Part shown: positions 1 to 8,971 of the stretch, one piece after another
Layout of the letters: each line of letters opens with the position of its first letter
Position numbering within the stretch: the stretch's first letter is position 1
Assembly (NCBI RefSeq): GCF_018476525.1
Contig: NZ_JAHCST010000009.1
Span: 186,001 to 250,000, forward strand
Origin: Acrocarpospora catenulata
Lineage (GTDB): Bacteria > Actinomycetota > Actinomycetes > Streptosporangiales > Streptosporangiaceae
DNA length: 64,000 nt
Direction: 5' to 3'
Notes under the pieces: generated by a model
Databases searched by the model: none
The model's input: the letters and a program-made list of their open reading frames with translations, nothing else
What the model was told of the DNA's origin: nothing
Program-made: the position numbers and the translations under genes

Positions 1-22
1 GCGGAACCTGGCCGCGTTGACC

Positions 23-42
23 TGTCAACAACTCCGTTGATA
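23..42. promoter_or_regulatory. Operator site 1 of the TGTCAAC-N6-GTTGACA family
   Basis: The site reads TGTCAAC, a 6-nt spacer, then GTTGATA, 43 bp before the start of the cyclase-family gene. Five related sites recur at 1704, 1747, 12999, 22723 and 22795, each in front of a catabolic transcription unit. A second inverted repeat, GTTGAC-CT-GTCAAC at 16-29, overlaps the left arm. A dimeric repressor is the natural ligand; the TetR at 17525 is the best local candidate, which is inference. Confidence 0.7.
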
Positions 43-84
43 ATCTCCTTGAGGCAGGTGAGCCGTCGTTCTTGGGAGGTTGCC

Positions 85-957
85 ATGCGGTATCGGTTCG
101 AGGTTGGCGACGAACGCGGAGCCCTCAACCTGGTCGACGAACGGGCGGTCCGGCGCGGGCTGGACAGCGCGAGCCACGGCACGGTCATCCCGCTGGCCCA
201 GCCGATCCGGGCCGGGGCGGCGCCGATCGCCGCCATGCGGACCCCACCGGTGCACTTCATGAGCCGGGACGGAGGCGACTACGCCGCCGGCCTGCCCGAG
301 CGGCCCGGCTTCGGCTTCGCCGACGACTCCATCCTGCTCGCCTGCCATGGCGCCACGCACCTCGACGCCCTCGCGCACGTCTGGCAGGACGGCGTCATGT
401 ACGGCGGGTTCAGCTCGGACGAGGTCACCAGCCGCGGGGCCAAACGCTGCGGCATCGACAAGGCCGGCCCGTTCGTCTGCCGGGGGCTGCTCGTCGACGC
501 GGTGCCCGAGGGCGCCGACGGCCTCGAACCCGGCACCCCGGTGCCCGTCGACGTCCTCCGCGCGGCCCTCGACGGCTGCGACCCCCGCCCCGGCGACGCG
601 CTGCTCGTACGGACCGGCTGGCCGGCGCTGTGGCGCGCGGACCCGTCGATCGGCACCGAGTCCTGGCCGGGGCTGGACGTGGACAGCGTCGAGTGGATCC
701 TGGAGGCGGGCTTCGCGCTGGTCGGCGCCGACACGATCGGCGTGGAGGTCTCCCCGTCGAGCGACCCGTCCTGCGCCTCGCCCCTGCACATCGCGCTGAT
801 CCGCGACCACGGAGTCTACTTCCTCGAACTGCTCGCGCTGGACGCGCTCGCCCAGGCCCTGGCCGCGGCCGGCCGCCGCGACTTCCTCCTCGTCGTCGCC
901 CCGCTGCCGATACACCAAGCGGTCGGCAGCCCGGTGGCGCCCGTGGCGGTACTGTAG
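85..957 (+). CDS. Cyclase family protein (kynurenine formamidase-like metal-dependent hydrolase)
   Basis: The protein has 290 residues from the ATG at 85, which follows a GGGAGG ribosome site; an in-frame ATG at 37 lies inside the operator region and is less likely. The hallmark metal-binding segment HGATHLDALAH sits at about residues 88-98 (H88, H92, D94, H98), as in the HxGTHxDxPxH motif of the cyclase/kynurenine formamidase family. These are cytosolic hydrolases that open amides, lactones or polyketide-like rings. It is first of a two-gene unit with the DUF2889 gene, whose ATG follows this stop codon directly. The upstream operator ties it to the catabolic regulon. Substrate unknown; a ring- or ester-opening step is an inference from context. 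Confidence 0.85.
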   Translation: MRYRFEVGDERGALNLVDERAVRRGLDSASHGTVIPLAQPIRAGAAPIAAMRTPPVHFMSRDGGDYAAGLPERPGFGFADDSILLACHGATHLDALAHVWQDGVMYGGFSSDEVTSRGAKRCGIDKAGPFVCRGLLVDAVPEGADGLEPGTPVPVDVLRAALDGCDPRPGDALLVRTGWPALWRADPSIGTESWPGLDVDSVEWILEAGFALVGADTIGVEVSPSSDPSCASPLHIALIRDHGVYFLELLALDALAQALAAAGRRDFLLVVAPLPIHQAVGSPVAPVAVL

Positions 958-1551
958 ATGGCCGGCCGCTCCTTCGCGCCGCGCGGCGCCCGGCGCGAGA
1001 AGCACCTCGACGTCCTACCCGTCTCCGACACCGAGATGCGGGTCGTCGCCACGCTGCGGGACACCAGCACGGCCATCGACGATCCCGCCGACATCGAGGT
1101 GATCCACGACCTCCGCCTGGATGCGACGATCACGATCCCAGACCTGACGATCCGGGAGATCTCCGCCCACTCCGCACAGCAGCCCTATGACCAGTGCGCC
1201 GTTACGGTCGCGCCGGTCTCCCGGCTGCGCGGCCTCAGCATCCGGCGCGGCTACCGGCGGCAGGTCCTCGAGGTGCTCGGCGGCACTCTGGGGTGCAGCC
1301 ACTTCCTCACCCTCGCCCTCGACCTGTCCGCGGCCAACGTCCTGTCCATCTACCTGCGGATGCGCGCCGAGGTGGACAACACCCCGGGCAACCGCGCCGA
1401 CGGCACCTGGACGCGTGCCGGCATGCGGATCGAGCCCAGGCTGCTGAACGCCTGCGCCGCGCTCGCCGCCGACTCGCCCGTCCAGCGCCGCGCCAAGCGT
1501 CCACAGCCACCGGTCACGAGCACGACCGGGCGCACAGACGACGAGGAGTGA
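958..1551 (+). CDS. DUF2889 domain-containing protein
   Basis: This 197-residue protein starts on the codon immediately after the cyclase stop, so the two are translationally coupled. It matches the DUF2889 family by its overall pattern: an N-terminal half rich in short strands ending in a conserved hydrophobic segment, then GCSHF at about residues 112-116 (usually GCTHL in the family) and a following helical stretch. The C-terminal 30 residues are polar and probably disordered. No catalytic function is established for DUF2889. Strict coupling to a cyclase-family hydrolase and the shared operator suggest a role in the same degradative pathway, but that is inference only. Confidence 0.75.
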   Translation: MAGRSFAPRGARREKHLDVLPVSDTEMRVVATLRDTSTAIDDPADIEVIHDLRLDATITIPDLTIREISAHSAQQPYDQCAVTVAPVSRLRGLSIRRGYRRQVLEVLGGTLGCSHFLTLALDLSAANVLSIYLRMRAEVDNTPGNRADGTWTRAGMRIEPRLLNACAALAADSPVQRRAKRPQPPVTSTTGRTDDEE

Positions 1552-1703
1552 CGCACCGAAGGCGTTGACGGAGGAGGGCATCATCGCGGGCCCTGAGCGG
1601 GCAGGTCCACCGGTGGGACGCCAGGGCGGGCACACTCGTCACGATCGTTCTCACCTCTCGTCGAGCTTGGGTCGCGACCGATGCTCGTCCGTGCGGGCCG
1701 AAA

Positions 1704-1723
1704 TGTCAACGGAGTCGTTGATA
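1704..1723. promoter_or_regulatory. Operator site 2 of the TGTCAAC-N6-GTTGACA family
   Basis: TGTCAAC, spacer GGAGTC, then GTTGATA. It lies in the 294-bp gap between the DUF2889 gene and the ABC importer operon, 123 bp before the substrate-binding protein start. The reverse complement of site 1 shares nearly the whole core with this site, spacer included. The rest of the gap holds no convincing gene. Confidence 0.75.
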
Positions 1724-1746
1724 TTGCGTTCTCGGGACACGGAAGC

Positions 1747-1766
1747 TGTAAACAGGTGCGTTGACA
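1747..1766. promoter_or_regulatory. Operator site 3 (one mismatch) of the same family
   Basis: TGTAAAC, spacer AGGTGC, then GTTGACA: one change from the consensus left arm and a perfect right arm. Its centre is 43 bp from that of site 2, about four helical turns, which would allow two repressor dimers on the same face of the DNA in front of the importer operon. Confidence 0.6.
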
Positions 1767-1845
1767 ACCCTGCGACCGGTAATTATCGTTCCGGGTCACA
1801 TGTCCGGATCGCACTGGTTCCGGCCCTGAGACATCGGAGAACGAC

Positions 1846-2988
1846 ATGGTCGTCTTATGGCTTCGCCATGCCCGGATAGTGGCCGCCACCGCGGTGATGC
1901 TCGCGGTGGCAGCGTGCGGCGATGACGGCGGGACATCGTCGAACACCTCGGAGAGCACCCTGAAGGTGGGCGTCTGCGTGCCCAACGGTCCTGGCCTTGC
2001 GGGTGTCGGGGAAGGTATAGCGAAGGGCGCCGACCTGGGCGCCCAGAAGGTCTCCGCCGACGGCGGGCCGACGGTCGAGATCGTTCCGATCGACACCGGT
2101 CAGCTGAATGCCGACCTCGCGATGGAGAACACGCAGAAGGCGGTCGAGCAGAACGGCGTGCAGGTCGTCCTGTGCTCCGGCTCGAACGTCGTCTCGGCGA
2201 TCGTTCCCTACCTCGAACGCCGGGGAGTGGCCAGCCTGCTGATCTCCAGCAGCGCCACGCCGTACGCCAACGGCGCCACGCTCGCCCAGCAGATGCAGGC
2301 TCTGCCCGCGACCGAGGCGGCGGCGATGTGGGACTTCCTCGCCTCCGGAGGGGCCGCCGCCGGCCGCGTCGGGGTGCTGTACGTCGACTACGAGTTCGGC
2401 CAGTCGATGGCCACGGCGGCACAGGACGCGGCGCGAAAAGCCGGCCAGGAGATCGTCGCGGTCGAGTCCTACCCACAGGGCAGCACCGACGTGCGGTCTC
2501 AGCTGTCGAAGGTCCTCGCCGCGAACCCGGACGCCATCTTCCTGGCCGCCACCTCCGGAGACGATGCCGGTCTCGCCGTGCGCCAGGGGCGCGAGCTCGG
2601 CTACTCCGGTGTCTTCCTGAGCAACTCCGGCGCGAAGACAGCGGCCCTGTCGTCCCTCCCGACCGCGCAGGACGGCGTCTATGTGTCGGGCAACGACGTG
2701 CCCGCGTCCACGCCCGGGCCGCTGTCAGACCTCGTGGCGAGGACGACCATCCACGCCCTGCTGACCTATGACTCCGTCGTCGAGGCGGGCACCGCCGCGA
2801 GGGCGGTCGGCGGGTCGATCACTGGCCGGGCCCTGATCGACGAGATCCGCCGCGACGGCGGCAGCGCGCCAACCGTCGGAAAGTACACTTTCCGGCCTGA
2901 CGGCAGCACGGACCTGGCATTCGGGGTGTTCCGCGTGTCTACGAGCGGCTTCGAGCAGGTGCACACCTACACGCCGTTGGCCGGCTGA
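1846..2988 (+). CDS. ABC transporter substrate-binding lipoprotein, LIV/branched-chain type (Peripla_BP_6)
   Basis: The 380-residue protein begins with a short basic stretch and a hydrophobic segment ending in a lipobox, VAAC, with the lipid-bearing cysteine at residue 24, followed by a polar Gly/Asp/Ser linker. The rest fits the type I periplasmic-binding fold of LivJ-like receptors. It is first of a five-gene operon with two permeases and two ATPases. In actinobacteria and proteobacteria, LIV-type importers in catabolic clusters often carry aromatic acids instead of amino acids, and this context (ring hydroxylases, acyl-CoA ligase, thiolases) favours that reading. Two operators upstream suggest substrate-induced derepression. 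The ligand itself cannot be told from the sequence. Confidence 0.9.
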   Translation: MVVLWLRHARIVAATAVMLAVAACGDDGGTSSNTSESTLKVGVCVPNGPGLAGVGEGIAKGADLGAQKVSADGGPTVEIVPIDTGQLNADLAMENTQKAVEQNGVQVVLCSGSNVVSAIVPYLERRGVASLLISSSATPYANGATLAQQMQALPATEAAAMWDFLASGGAAAGRVGVLYVDYEFGQSMATAAQDAARKAGQEIVAVESYPQGSTDVRSQLSKVLAANPDAIFLAATSGDDAGLAVRQGRELGYSGVFLSNSGAKTAALSSLPTAQDGVYVSGNDVPASTPGPLSDLVARTTIHALLTYDSVVEAGTAARAVGGSITGRALIDEIRRDGGSAPTVGKYTFRPDGSTDLAFGVFRVSTSGFEQVHTYTPLAG

Positions 2989-2999
2989 GGGAGACTGTC

Positions 3000-3881
3000 G
3001 TGACCGCTGTCCTGTCCCACGGGCTCTCGTCCGGTGCTCTCGCCGCGCTGTTCACGGTCGGGATCGCGCTGGCCTGGCGGGTCGTCGGCCTCATCGACTT
3101 CCATCTGCCGGCCGTCTTCGTCGTGGCCGGCTATGGGTCGGTGTCGTTCCAGGACCTCGGGCTGCCGCTGTTGCCCTCAGCCGTGCTTGGAGTCGGCGCG
3201 GCAGCGGGCTACGCCGCGCTGCTGTTCCTGCTGGCGCACCGGCCGCTGTTGCGCCGCGGAGCGAATCCGGACGCCATCCTCATCGCGACGCTCGGACTGC
3301 TCGCGATGGCGCAGGCGACGCTCGGATGGGTCTACGGGCCCGTCCGCCGCTATCCCTTCTCAGGGGTGCAGACCACGGTGGAGGTCGTCGGCTTCCGTTT
3401 CAGCACGGCCGACCTGGCCGCCATCGGACTGGCGATCCTGCTGATCCCGGCGCTGCTCACGTTCTTGCGGCGGACCTCGCTCGGCCTCTCCCTGGAGGCA
3501 CTCTCCGAGAACCGGCAGCTCGCTCTCGTGACTGGAGTGAACGAACCCGCGGCACAGGTACTGACCTACGTCCTGGTGGCGGTCTTCGCGGGTGCGGCCG
3601 GAGTTGTGTCCGGTGTCGTCGCGGGCGTCGATCCGGCTATCGGCGTCGGGCCGTTCCTGGTGGCCTTCGGCGCGGTGCTGGTCGGTGGCCACCAGTCGCT
3701 GGTGCGTCCGGTCGCGGCCGCCGTGCTGCTCCAGGTCGTCGTCGCGTTGATCAGCTGGCAACTGCCCGCCCAATGGGATCGGACGGTGCTGTTCACCGCG
3801 ATCGTCGTCACCTTACTCGCCCGTCGCATCGTGGTGCGCCAGGTCCAGCGCCGGCGGGTCATGCAGCTGGCGGCATCATGA
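3000..3881 (+). CDS. LIV-type ABC transporter permease (LivH-like)
   Basis: A 293-residue membrane protein starting at GTG 3000, 11 nt after the binding-protein stop. It shows about eight hydrophobic segments, and the segment around residues 165-180 (LGLSLEALSENRQLALVTGV) is the EAA-like cytoplasmic loop typical of LivH permeases, which contacts the ATPase. A glycine- and valine-rich stretch with VAGVDPAIGVGPFL follows, also typical of LivH. It overlaps the next permease by 4 nt, so the pair is translationally coupled and should form the transmembrane heterodimer of the importer. Confidence 0.88.
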   Translation: MTAVLSHGLSSGALAALFTVGIALAWRVVGLIDFHLPAVFVVAGYGSVSFQDLGLPLLPSAVLGVGAAAGYAALLFLLAHRPLLRRGANPDAILIATLGLLAMAQATLGWVYGPVRRYPFSGVQTTVEVVGFRFSTADLAAIGLAILLIPALLTFLRRTSLGLSLEALSENRQLALVTGVNEPAAQVLTYVLVAVFAGAAGVVSGVVAGVDPAIGVGPFLVAFGAVLVGGHQSLVRPVAAAVLLQVVVALISWQLPAQWDRTVLFTAIVVTLLARRIVVRQVQRRRVMQLAAS

Positions 3882-4825
3882 CCTACCTGCTGGCGGTTCT
3901 GCTCACGATCTGCATCTGGACGGTCGTCGCGCAGGGACTGGTGCTCGTCTTCGGGCACGGCGGCGTGTTCTCGGTGGCCCAGGTCGCCTGCATGGGCGTC
4001 GGCGGATACACCACGGCGCTCCTCGCGTCCGTCTACGAGAGCCCAGGACTCGGGTTTCTCATGGCGCCGGTCGTCGCCGCGGCGGTCGGGGCGGTGATAG
4101 GGCTTGCCGCTGTCGCGGGCGCGGGCGAGAGCGCTCTGCTTGTCACCTTCGCAGCGCAGTTCGTGTTCGAGGATGTGGTGACCAACCTCCGGGGGCTCAC
4201 GGGAGGTGCCAACGGCATCTCCGCGATACCTCCGCTCACCGTCAGCGGCGTGGCGCTGCTCGACCCACCCGAACTGCTCGCTCTGACGGTTCCGGTCCTG
4301 GCTGTGGTCGCGCTCGGGCTGTGGGCGCTGACGGCGAGCCCGTGGGGACGCCGGCTCCGGGCCCTGCGGGACAACCGCCATGCCGCGCCGGCCTACGGCA
4401 TCCCACGGACGGCGCCACTCGTCCAGGCGTTCGCCGTCTCGGCCGGCGTCGCGGGGATCGGCGGCGCACTCTATGTCGCCACCGCCGGATTCGTGTCGCC
4501 CCACTCCTTCGGCCTCGACCAGCTGGTGATGGTGCTCACCATCGTTGTGCTCGGTGGCCAGACGCGGCTCGCCGGTGCCGCCGTGGGCGCGGTCATCGTC
4601 ATCCTCCTGCAGCGGCTCCCCGCGTACGTGTCGTTCGGCGGGTCCGTGGACCAGCATCTGCCCCAGTTCCTCTTCGGTCTGCTCCTGGTGCTCGCGATGC
4701 TCCTGCTGCCCAACGGTCTGCTCCGGGAGAGAGCCTCAGTGCGGATCAAGCCCCGCAGCGACCGGACAGAACGACGCCCGCAGCTCACGACCTGGTTGAG
4801 GAGCACCTTGAGGAGGGCACGATGA
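3878..4825 (+). CDS. LIV-type ABC transporter permease (LivM-like)
   Basis: A 315-residue membrane protein; the start is the ATG at 3878, which overlaps the LivH-like stop in an ATGA junction. An in-frame ATG about 550 bp upstream exists only because the frame stays open over the preceding gene. The segment SPWGRRLRALRDNRHAAPAYGI near residues 155-175 is the LivM cytoplasmic loop, and GFVSPHSFGLDQLVMVLTIVVLGG is a conserved LivM stretch. A basic C-terminal tail of about 30 residues ends in the next gene's start codon. It pairs with the previous permease in the importer. Confidence 0.88.
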   Translation: MTYLLAVLLTICIWTVVAQGLVLVFGHGGVFSVAQVACMGVGGYTTALLASVYESPGLGFLMAPVVAAAVGAVIGLAAVAGAGESALLVTFAAQFVFEDVVTNLRGLTGGANGISAIPPLTVSGVALLDPPELLALTVPVLAVVALGLWALTASPWGRRLRALRDNRHAAPAYGIPRTAPLVQAFAVSAGVAGIGGALYVATAGFVSPHSFGLDQLVMVLTIVVLGGQTRLAGAAVGAVIVILLQRLPAYVSFGGSVDQHLPQFLFGLLLVLAMLLLPNGLLRERASVRIKPRSDRTERRPQLTTWLRSTLRRAR

Positions 4826-5619
4826 CCACCGCCGCGTGCGGGGGCACGCACGACGTGCTGACGGTGGAGGACGTCTCGAAGAGCTTCGGCGGGGTCCAGG
4901 CGCTCGACGGCTGCACGTTCTCGATGCGAGGCGGTGGCGTAACAGGGCTGATCGGCCCGAACGGCGCCGGGAAGAGCACCATCGTCAATATCGTGACCGG
5001 GTTCGTCAAGGCGGACCGCGGCACGGTGAGGCTGGGCGGGCACGGCCTCCACTCCCTCTCTCCGCTGGAGATCGCCCGGATCGGAGTCGGGCGAACCTTC
5101 CAAGACCTGCGGCTCTTCGACGGGATGACTGTCCTGGAGAACCTGCTCGTTGCCCGCGAGGCGCGTGACGCGCGGGAGGAGAGCACCTCCGTCGCGCGAC
5201 GCGGCAAACGGCGATCGGCGCGGAGGCCGAATCTCGACGCCGCCACGGAGGTACTCGATCGGCTCGGCCTCGGCGACGGCGCCGATCGGTGGGTCCGAGA
5301 GCTCTCGTACGCGGAGCGCAAGCTCGTCTCGCTGGCGCGGGTCCTGATGACCGAACCGCGGGTCGTGTTCCTCGATGAGCCCAGCTCAGGAGTCGACCTT
5401 AACGCCCTTGATCACTTCGGCAACGAGATCCGGATCCTGCGCGAGCGGGGCGCGATGGTCGGGGTGATCGAACACAATGTGGAGGTAATCCGGATGTGGT
5501 GCGACGACGTCGTGTTCATGACACGCGGCCAGGTGCTCCGGCAGGGCAGCCCCGACGAGGTCTTCGCGGACTCCACGGTGCTGTCGGAGTACGTCGGCGG
5601 AGGTGCGGCGCATGCCTGA
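4822..5619 (+). CDS. LIV-type ABC transporter ATP-binding protein (LivG-like)
   Basis: A 265-residue cytosolic ATPase starting at ATG 4822 in an ATGA overlap with the LivM-like gene. The Walker A motif GPNGAGKS lies at about residues 47-54 and the Walker B with switch glutamate is VVFLDEPSSG. The signature motif is LSYAERK in place of LSGGQ, a variation usual in LivG proteins, and the C-terminal segment with VIEHNVEVI resembles the LivG H-loop. A short Arg/Ser/Glu-rich insertion (about residues 112-135) is not usual. It overlaps the next ATPase gene by 8 nt. Confidence 0.9.
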   Translation: MTTAACGGTHDVLTVEDVSKSFGGVQALDGCTFSMRGGGVTGLIGPNGAGKSTIVNIVTGFVKADRGTVRLGGHGLHSLSPLEIARIGVGRTFQDLRLFDGMTVLENLLVAREARDAREESTSVARRGKRRSARRPNLDAATEVLDRLGLGDGADRWVRELSYAERKLVSLARVLMTEPRVVFLDEPSSGVDLNALDHFGNEIRILRERGAMVGVIEHNVEVIRMWCDDVVFMTRGQVLRQGSPDEVFADSTVLSEYVGGGAAHA

Positions 5620-6316
5620 CGCGCTCGTCGTGAGGGGGGTGACCGCTGGATACGGTTCCTCCCGCGTCCTCCGCGATGTCGACCTCACCGTCCGGAGTGG
5701 TGCGATCACCTGCCTCCTCGGCGCGAACGGCGCCGGCAAGACGACGCTCGTGCGGGTGGTGTCCGGTTTGATCACCCCGGTCGCCGGAGGCGTCACCGTC
5801 GACGGGGCATCGCTGCTCGGCACGCCGCCGTGGCATCGGGTCCGGGCCGGGCTCGGCACCTCACTGCAGGAGAACATCGTCTTCCCGGGTGTCTCCGTCC
5901 GGCAGAACCTCCTGCTCGCGGGCCGCAGCCTGCAGCGCAGGGCAAGGAACGAGCGGGCAGCGGAGCTGCTCGACCTGTTCCCGGCGCTGGCCGGCCGGGT
6001 CGACGTGCGAGCAGGCGCGCTCAGCGGCGGCGAGCAACGGATGCTCAGCGTGGCGATGGCGCTGACGCCCCGCCCCACAGTCCTGATGCTCGACGAGCCG
6101 TCGATCGGGTTGTCACCCGTCATGGTGGAAACGATCTTCGATCGCCTCCGGCACGTCCGCGACGCGACGGGCACCTCGATCCTGCTGGCGGAGCAGAACG
6201 CCATGGCCGCCCTCGCGATCAGCGAGGAGGCCTACGTCCTGCGGTCCGGATCCGTCGTGGCCCACCGCCCGGCCGCGGAACTGCGAACGAGCGAGCAGGT
6301 CATGGCCCTGTTGTGA
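5612..6316 (+). CDS. LIV-type ABC transporter ATP-binding protein (LivF-like)
   Basis: A 234-residue ATPase. The ATG at 5612 has a GGAGG eight bases upstream and is preferred to the GTG at 5603. Walker A is GANGAGKT, the signature is LSGGEQRMLS, and Walker B is VLMLDEPSIGLSP, the last a LivF hallmark; the H-loop histidine is absent because LivF proteins carry LLAEQNA at that place. It closes the five-gene importer operon. The 82-bp gap to the convergent DoxX gene shows no clear hairpin terminator. Confidence 0.9.
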   Translation: MPDALVVRGVTAGYGSSRVLRDVDLTVRSGAITCLLGANGAGKTTLVRVVSGLITPVAGGVTVDGASLLGTPPWHRVRAGLGTSLQENIVFPGVSVRQNLLLAGRSLQRRARNERAAELLDLFPALAGRVDVRAGALSGGEQRMLSVAMALTPRPTVLMLDEPSIGLSPVMVETIFDRLRHVRDATGTSILLAEQNAMAALAISEEAYVLRSGSVVAHRPAAELRTSEQVMALL

Positions 6317-6398
6317 GACCGACAAGCACCGACACCGCGACAAGGCCATACCCGCGCGACTGGGGATGCGGTCGCCTCTTGAGTTCGAAGAGCCGCCA

Positions 6399-6746
6399 TC
6401 ACGCGGTGAGCATGCTGAGCGTCAGCGCCGCGATGCTCAGCACGAGCATTCCTCCGGACGAGGTGAGGCTCCAGTCGCCGACCCGCAGGTGGGACGCGAC
6501 AGCGCCGGCAAAGTAGAGCACCACGCCGATCGCGGCGGCGATTCCGAGCGCCGGCACAGCGAAGCCGACCACCAGTCCCCCCGCGCCCAACAACTCGATC
6601 ACTGCGAGATACGGCACAAGGTTCTCCGGTACCCCGACTGTGCGCATCACTTCCATCTGCAAGTTCTGCCGGAGCAGCTTGCCTCCGGCGGAGGCGACTA
6701 GCGCGAGGATCAGCACGGCCGACACGATGACGCTGGCGATTGCCAC
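6399..6746 (-). CDS. DoxX family membrane protein
   Basis: A 115-residue protein starting at GTG 6746. It is almost entirely hydrophobic, with four predicted membrane helices and the short polar loop around GKLLRQNLQMEVMRTVGVPENLVPYLAVIELLG, characteristic of DoxX-like proteins. Members of this family often sit beside redox enzymes and may support quinone or thiol redox functions, but roles are poorly defined. It is last of a six-gene minus-strand series running from 12822, 143 bp after the flavoenzyme stop. Confidence 0.75.
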   Translation of the reverse strand: MAIASVIVSAVLILALVASAGGKLLRQNLQMEVMRTVGVPENLVPYLAVIELLGAGGLVVGFAVPALGIAAAIGVVLYFAGAVASHLRVGDWSLTSSGGMLVLSIAALTLSMLTA

Positions 6747-6889
6747 GTGTACTCCATTCTCATTTAGAAATTGATGTTCAGCGGAACGTCGAGTTCAGCG
6801 GTTTCCCGACAAAAGCCACCAATCCGCCACCGGGCTCTTGACAGTTTCCCGGACCGGACTAGCAGGAATGGCTTACTACGAAGCACCGA

Positions 6890-8884
6890 TCACAAGATGC
6901 CTCTACCAGCGAGGTGTCCCTCACGGATCGCGGTCTGCAGATCTCGGGGCGAAAGGGCATCGCCTACCCGGCTCACTGCCTTGCCGGCTGCGCGAAGTTC
7001 AACCGAAAGGTCATCGCACGCGGTCCGGTGCGTGAGTAGCACGACCGTATCCGCGGCCACTTCCGTTTCACCGTGGTCGACCGAGTGCACGACGCAGGAG
7101 CCTGGCGAGATACGTGTCAGCAGAGCATTCGGTCGAACGTCGAAACGCCGCCCAGATTCAGCGAAGCGCTTCCGCGCTGGAACAGTTCGCAACGTTCGAT
7201 CGGCTACCGGAGCAAAGGACGAGAATCGCGTGACGACCGTGACGTCAAGTCCCCGGACCAGGAGATACTCGACGACCGCCACCGACTCGTAGTGACCAAC
7301 GTCGTCATACACGACGGCCGTCCGTCCGAGTTCGCGCTTGTCGTCACCGAGAAGTTCCACCGAAGAGATTACGTGCGATTCTTCAACCCCCGCCACACGT
7401 TCACCCGGAGCCGAGATAAGAACGCCCGACTTATCGGGAACGCTCCCAGTGGCAACGATCACGAAGTCGGCCTCCTGACGCAGTACTCCCGCCGCGTCGA
7501 TGGGGCTCGACTTCCGCACATCCACGCCCAGCCGGCCCAGTTCGGCCTCCTGCCAGGTGACTACATCGAAGATTCCACCGAGATTCGGCGCACGCCGTGC
7601 GAAATTCAGCGCGCCCCCGAGACGAGGGGCGGCTTCGTAAAGAACGACTTCATGGCCACGTAGTGCCGCAGTTCGTGCGGCTTCCAGGCCGGCGGGCCCG
7701 CCACCGATCACGACGACCTTCCGGGGATTCGTCGTACGGCCGATCTGGTCTTCGGACAGCACATCGTCGAATCCGGCGATCGGATTCACCACACACCCGG
7801 TTCGCGTGTCCGTACCTGAGATGACCCCAAGGCAGCCCTGATTACATCCGATACACGGCCTGATTTCTCCGCGACGGCCGGTTCTCGTCTTCTCAACGAT
7901 ATCGGGAGCGGCAAGATGCGCCCGCACCATGCTAACGATGTCCGCAGCGCCCGACCGCAGGACCTCCTCGACTTCATCCAGGGCACGAAACCGGCCCGTG
8001 ACCAGGCGTGGAACCCTGGTGACCGAAGCGGTGATCTGCCCGCTCGATGGCAACTGGTAACCTGCCTTCGTCTCCATTCCGCCGATCGCGATATGCGGAC
8101 CGAAGAAGTCGCCCTGCGAAACATTCAGATAGTCGATCAGGCCATGATCGACGAGACTGTTCGCCACCTCGCTCAGTTCAGGCTCGCGAACTGCCCCCTT
8201 TCCCGCACCGGCACCCACCCGGACGCCGACTGCCATATCGGGTCCGACAGCATCGCGAACGGCGCGCAGCACCTCGACCAGAAAGCGCGCCCTGTTCTCG
8301 AGGGAGCCACCGTACTCATCATCCCGAGTGTTCGTCATCGGCGACAGGAACTGCTGAATTAGATAGCTGTGAGCGGCAGCTATCTCTACGCCGTCCAGAC
8401 CACCGGCGACAACGCGTCGGGCCGCGTCGGCATATGCCGAGACCAACTCGGCGATGTCCTCCCGCTCGAGGGGAACGGGAGGCACACCCAAGATCGGGCT
8501 CGTGACGGCAGAAACGCCTCTTGGCGGACGCCCGTCACCAGGCCCAAAATGATGGCCGCCATGCCATAGTTGTTGAAATACCCGGGTGCCATATGGCCGA
8601 ACTGCCGCCATAAGACGCTGGTAGCCTTCGATGATCCTGTCGTCGTAAGCCGCCAGGCAGGCAGGATTGTTGCTCACCGTACTCGACGGATGTACCGTCG
8701 CCGCCTCGAGAATGATCAGGCCGACACCTCCCTTCGCCCTTTCGGTGTGATAGGCGACGAGAGCATCTGTTATCACGGGCCCGTTGGCAAATCGCGTCTC
8801 GTGCGCCGCAATTGCGACACGATTCGGAATAATCGTCTTGCGGATCGCGATCGGCTCGAAAGTGCGCTCCAGTTCCGAAGACAT
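6890..8884 (-). CDS. OYE-type NADH:flavin oxidoreductase with Fe-S cluster and FAD/NAD domain (2,4-dienoyl-CoA reductase-like)
   Basis: The protein has 664 residues from ATG 8884, which follows TTGGAGAG; an upstream in-frame ATG at 8941 lacks such a site. The N-terminal half is an FMN-binding TIM barrel of the Old Yellow Enzyme class with AHSYLIQQFLSP (about 171-182). Four cysteines at about 344, 347, 351 and 364 form the CxxCxxxC-x12-C pattern of the 4Fe-4S site seen in 2,4-dienoyl-CoA reductase and trimethylamine dehydrogenase. A Rossmann motif VVIGGGPAGLE follows at about 391. It would reduce an activated C=C bond of an enone or dienoyl intermediate. The DNA here is clearly poorer in G+C than its surroundings, suggesting a different origin. 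Confidence 0.88.
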   Translation of the reverse strand: MSSELERTFEPIAIRKTIIPNRVAIAAHETRFANGPVITDALVAYHTERAKGGVGLIILEAATVHPSSTVSNNPACLAAYDDRIIEGYQRLMAAVRPYGTRVFQQLWHGGHHFGPGDGRPPRGVSAVTSPILGVPPVPLEREDIAELVSAYADAARRVVAGGLDGVEIAAAHSYLIQQFLSPMTNTRDDEYGGSLENRARFLVEVLRAVRDAVGPDMAVGVRVGAGAGKGAVREPELSEVANSLVDHGLIDYLNVSQGDFFGPHIAIGGMETKAGYQLPSSGQITASVTRVPRLVTGRFRALDEVEEVLRSGAADIVSMVRAHLAAPDIVEKTRTGRRGEIRPCIGCNQGCLGVISGTDTRTGCVVNPIAGFDDVLSEDQIGRTTNPRKVVVIGGGPAGLEAARTAALRGHEVVLYEAAPRLGGALNFARRAPNLGGIFDVVTWQEAELGRLGVDVRKSSPIDAAGVLRQEADFVIVATGSVPDKSGVLISAPGERVAGVEESHVISSVELLGDDKRELGRTAVVYDDVGHYESVAVVEYLLVRGLDVTVVTRFSSFAPVADRTLRTVPARKRFAESGRRFDVRPNALLTRISPGSCVVHSVDHGETEVAADTVVLLTHRTACDDLSVELRAAGKAVSRVGDALSPRDLQTAIREGHLAGRGIL

Positions 8885-8971
8885 TCGACTCTCCAAGTCA
8901 TCGTTTTCATGCGACAGGACTGCAGAAGCCGGGTAAATCATGTGAATTCGTGCCGCGAGCTGCGATGGCTG

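Noticed and set aside
1565-1879. A 104-codon plus-strand frame before the ABC importer
   Set aside because: It covers two operator sites and overlaps the substrate-binding protein start; no ribosome site or family likeness.
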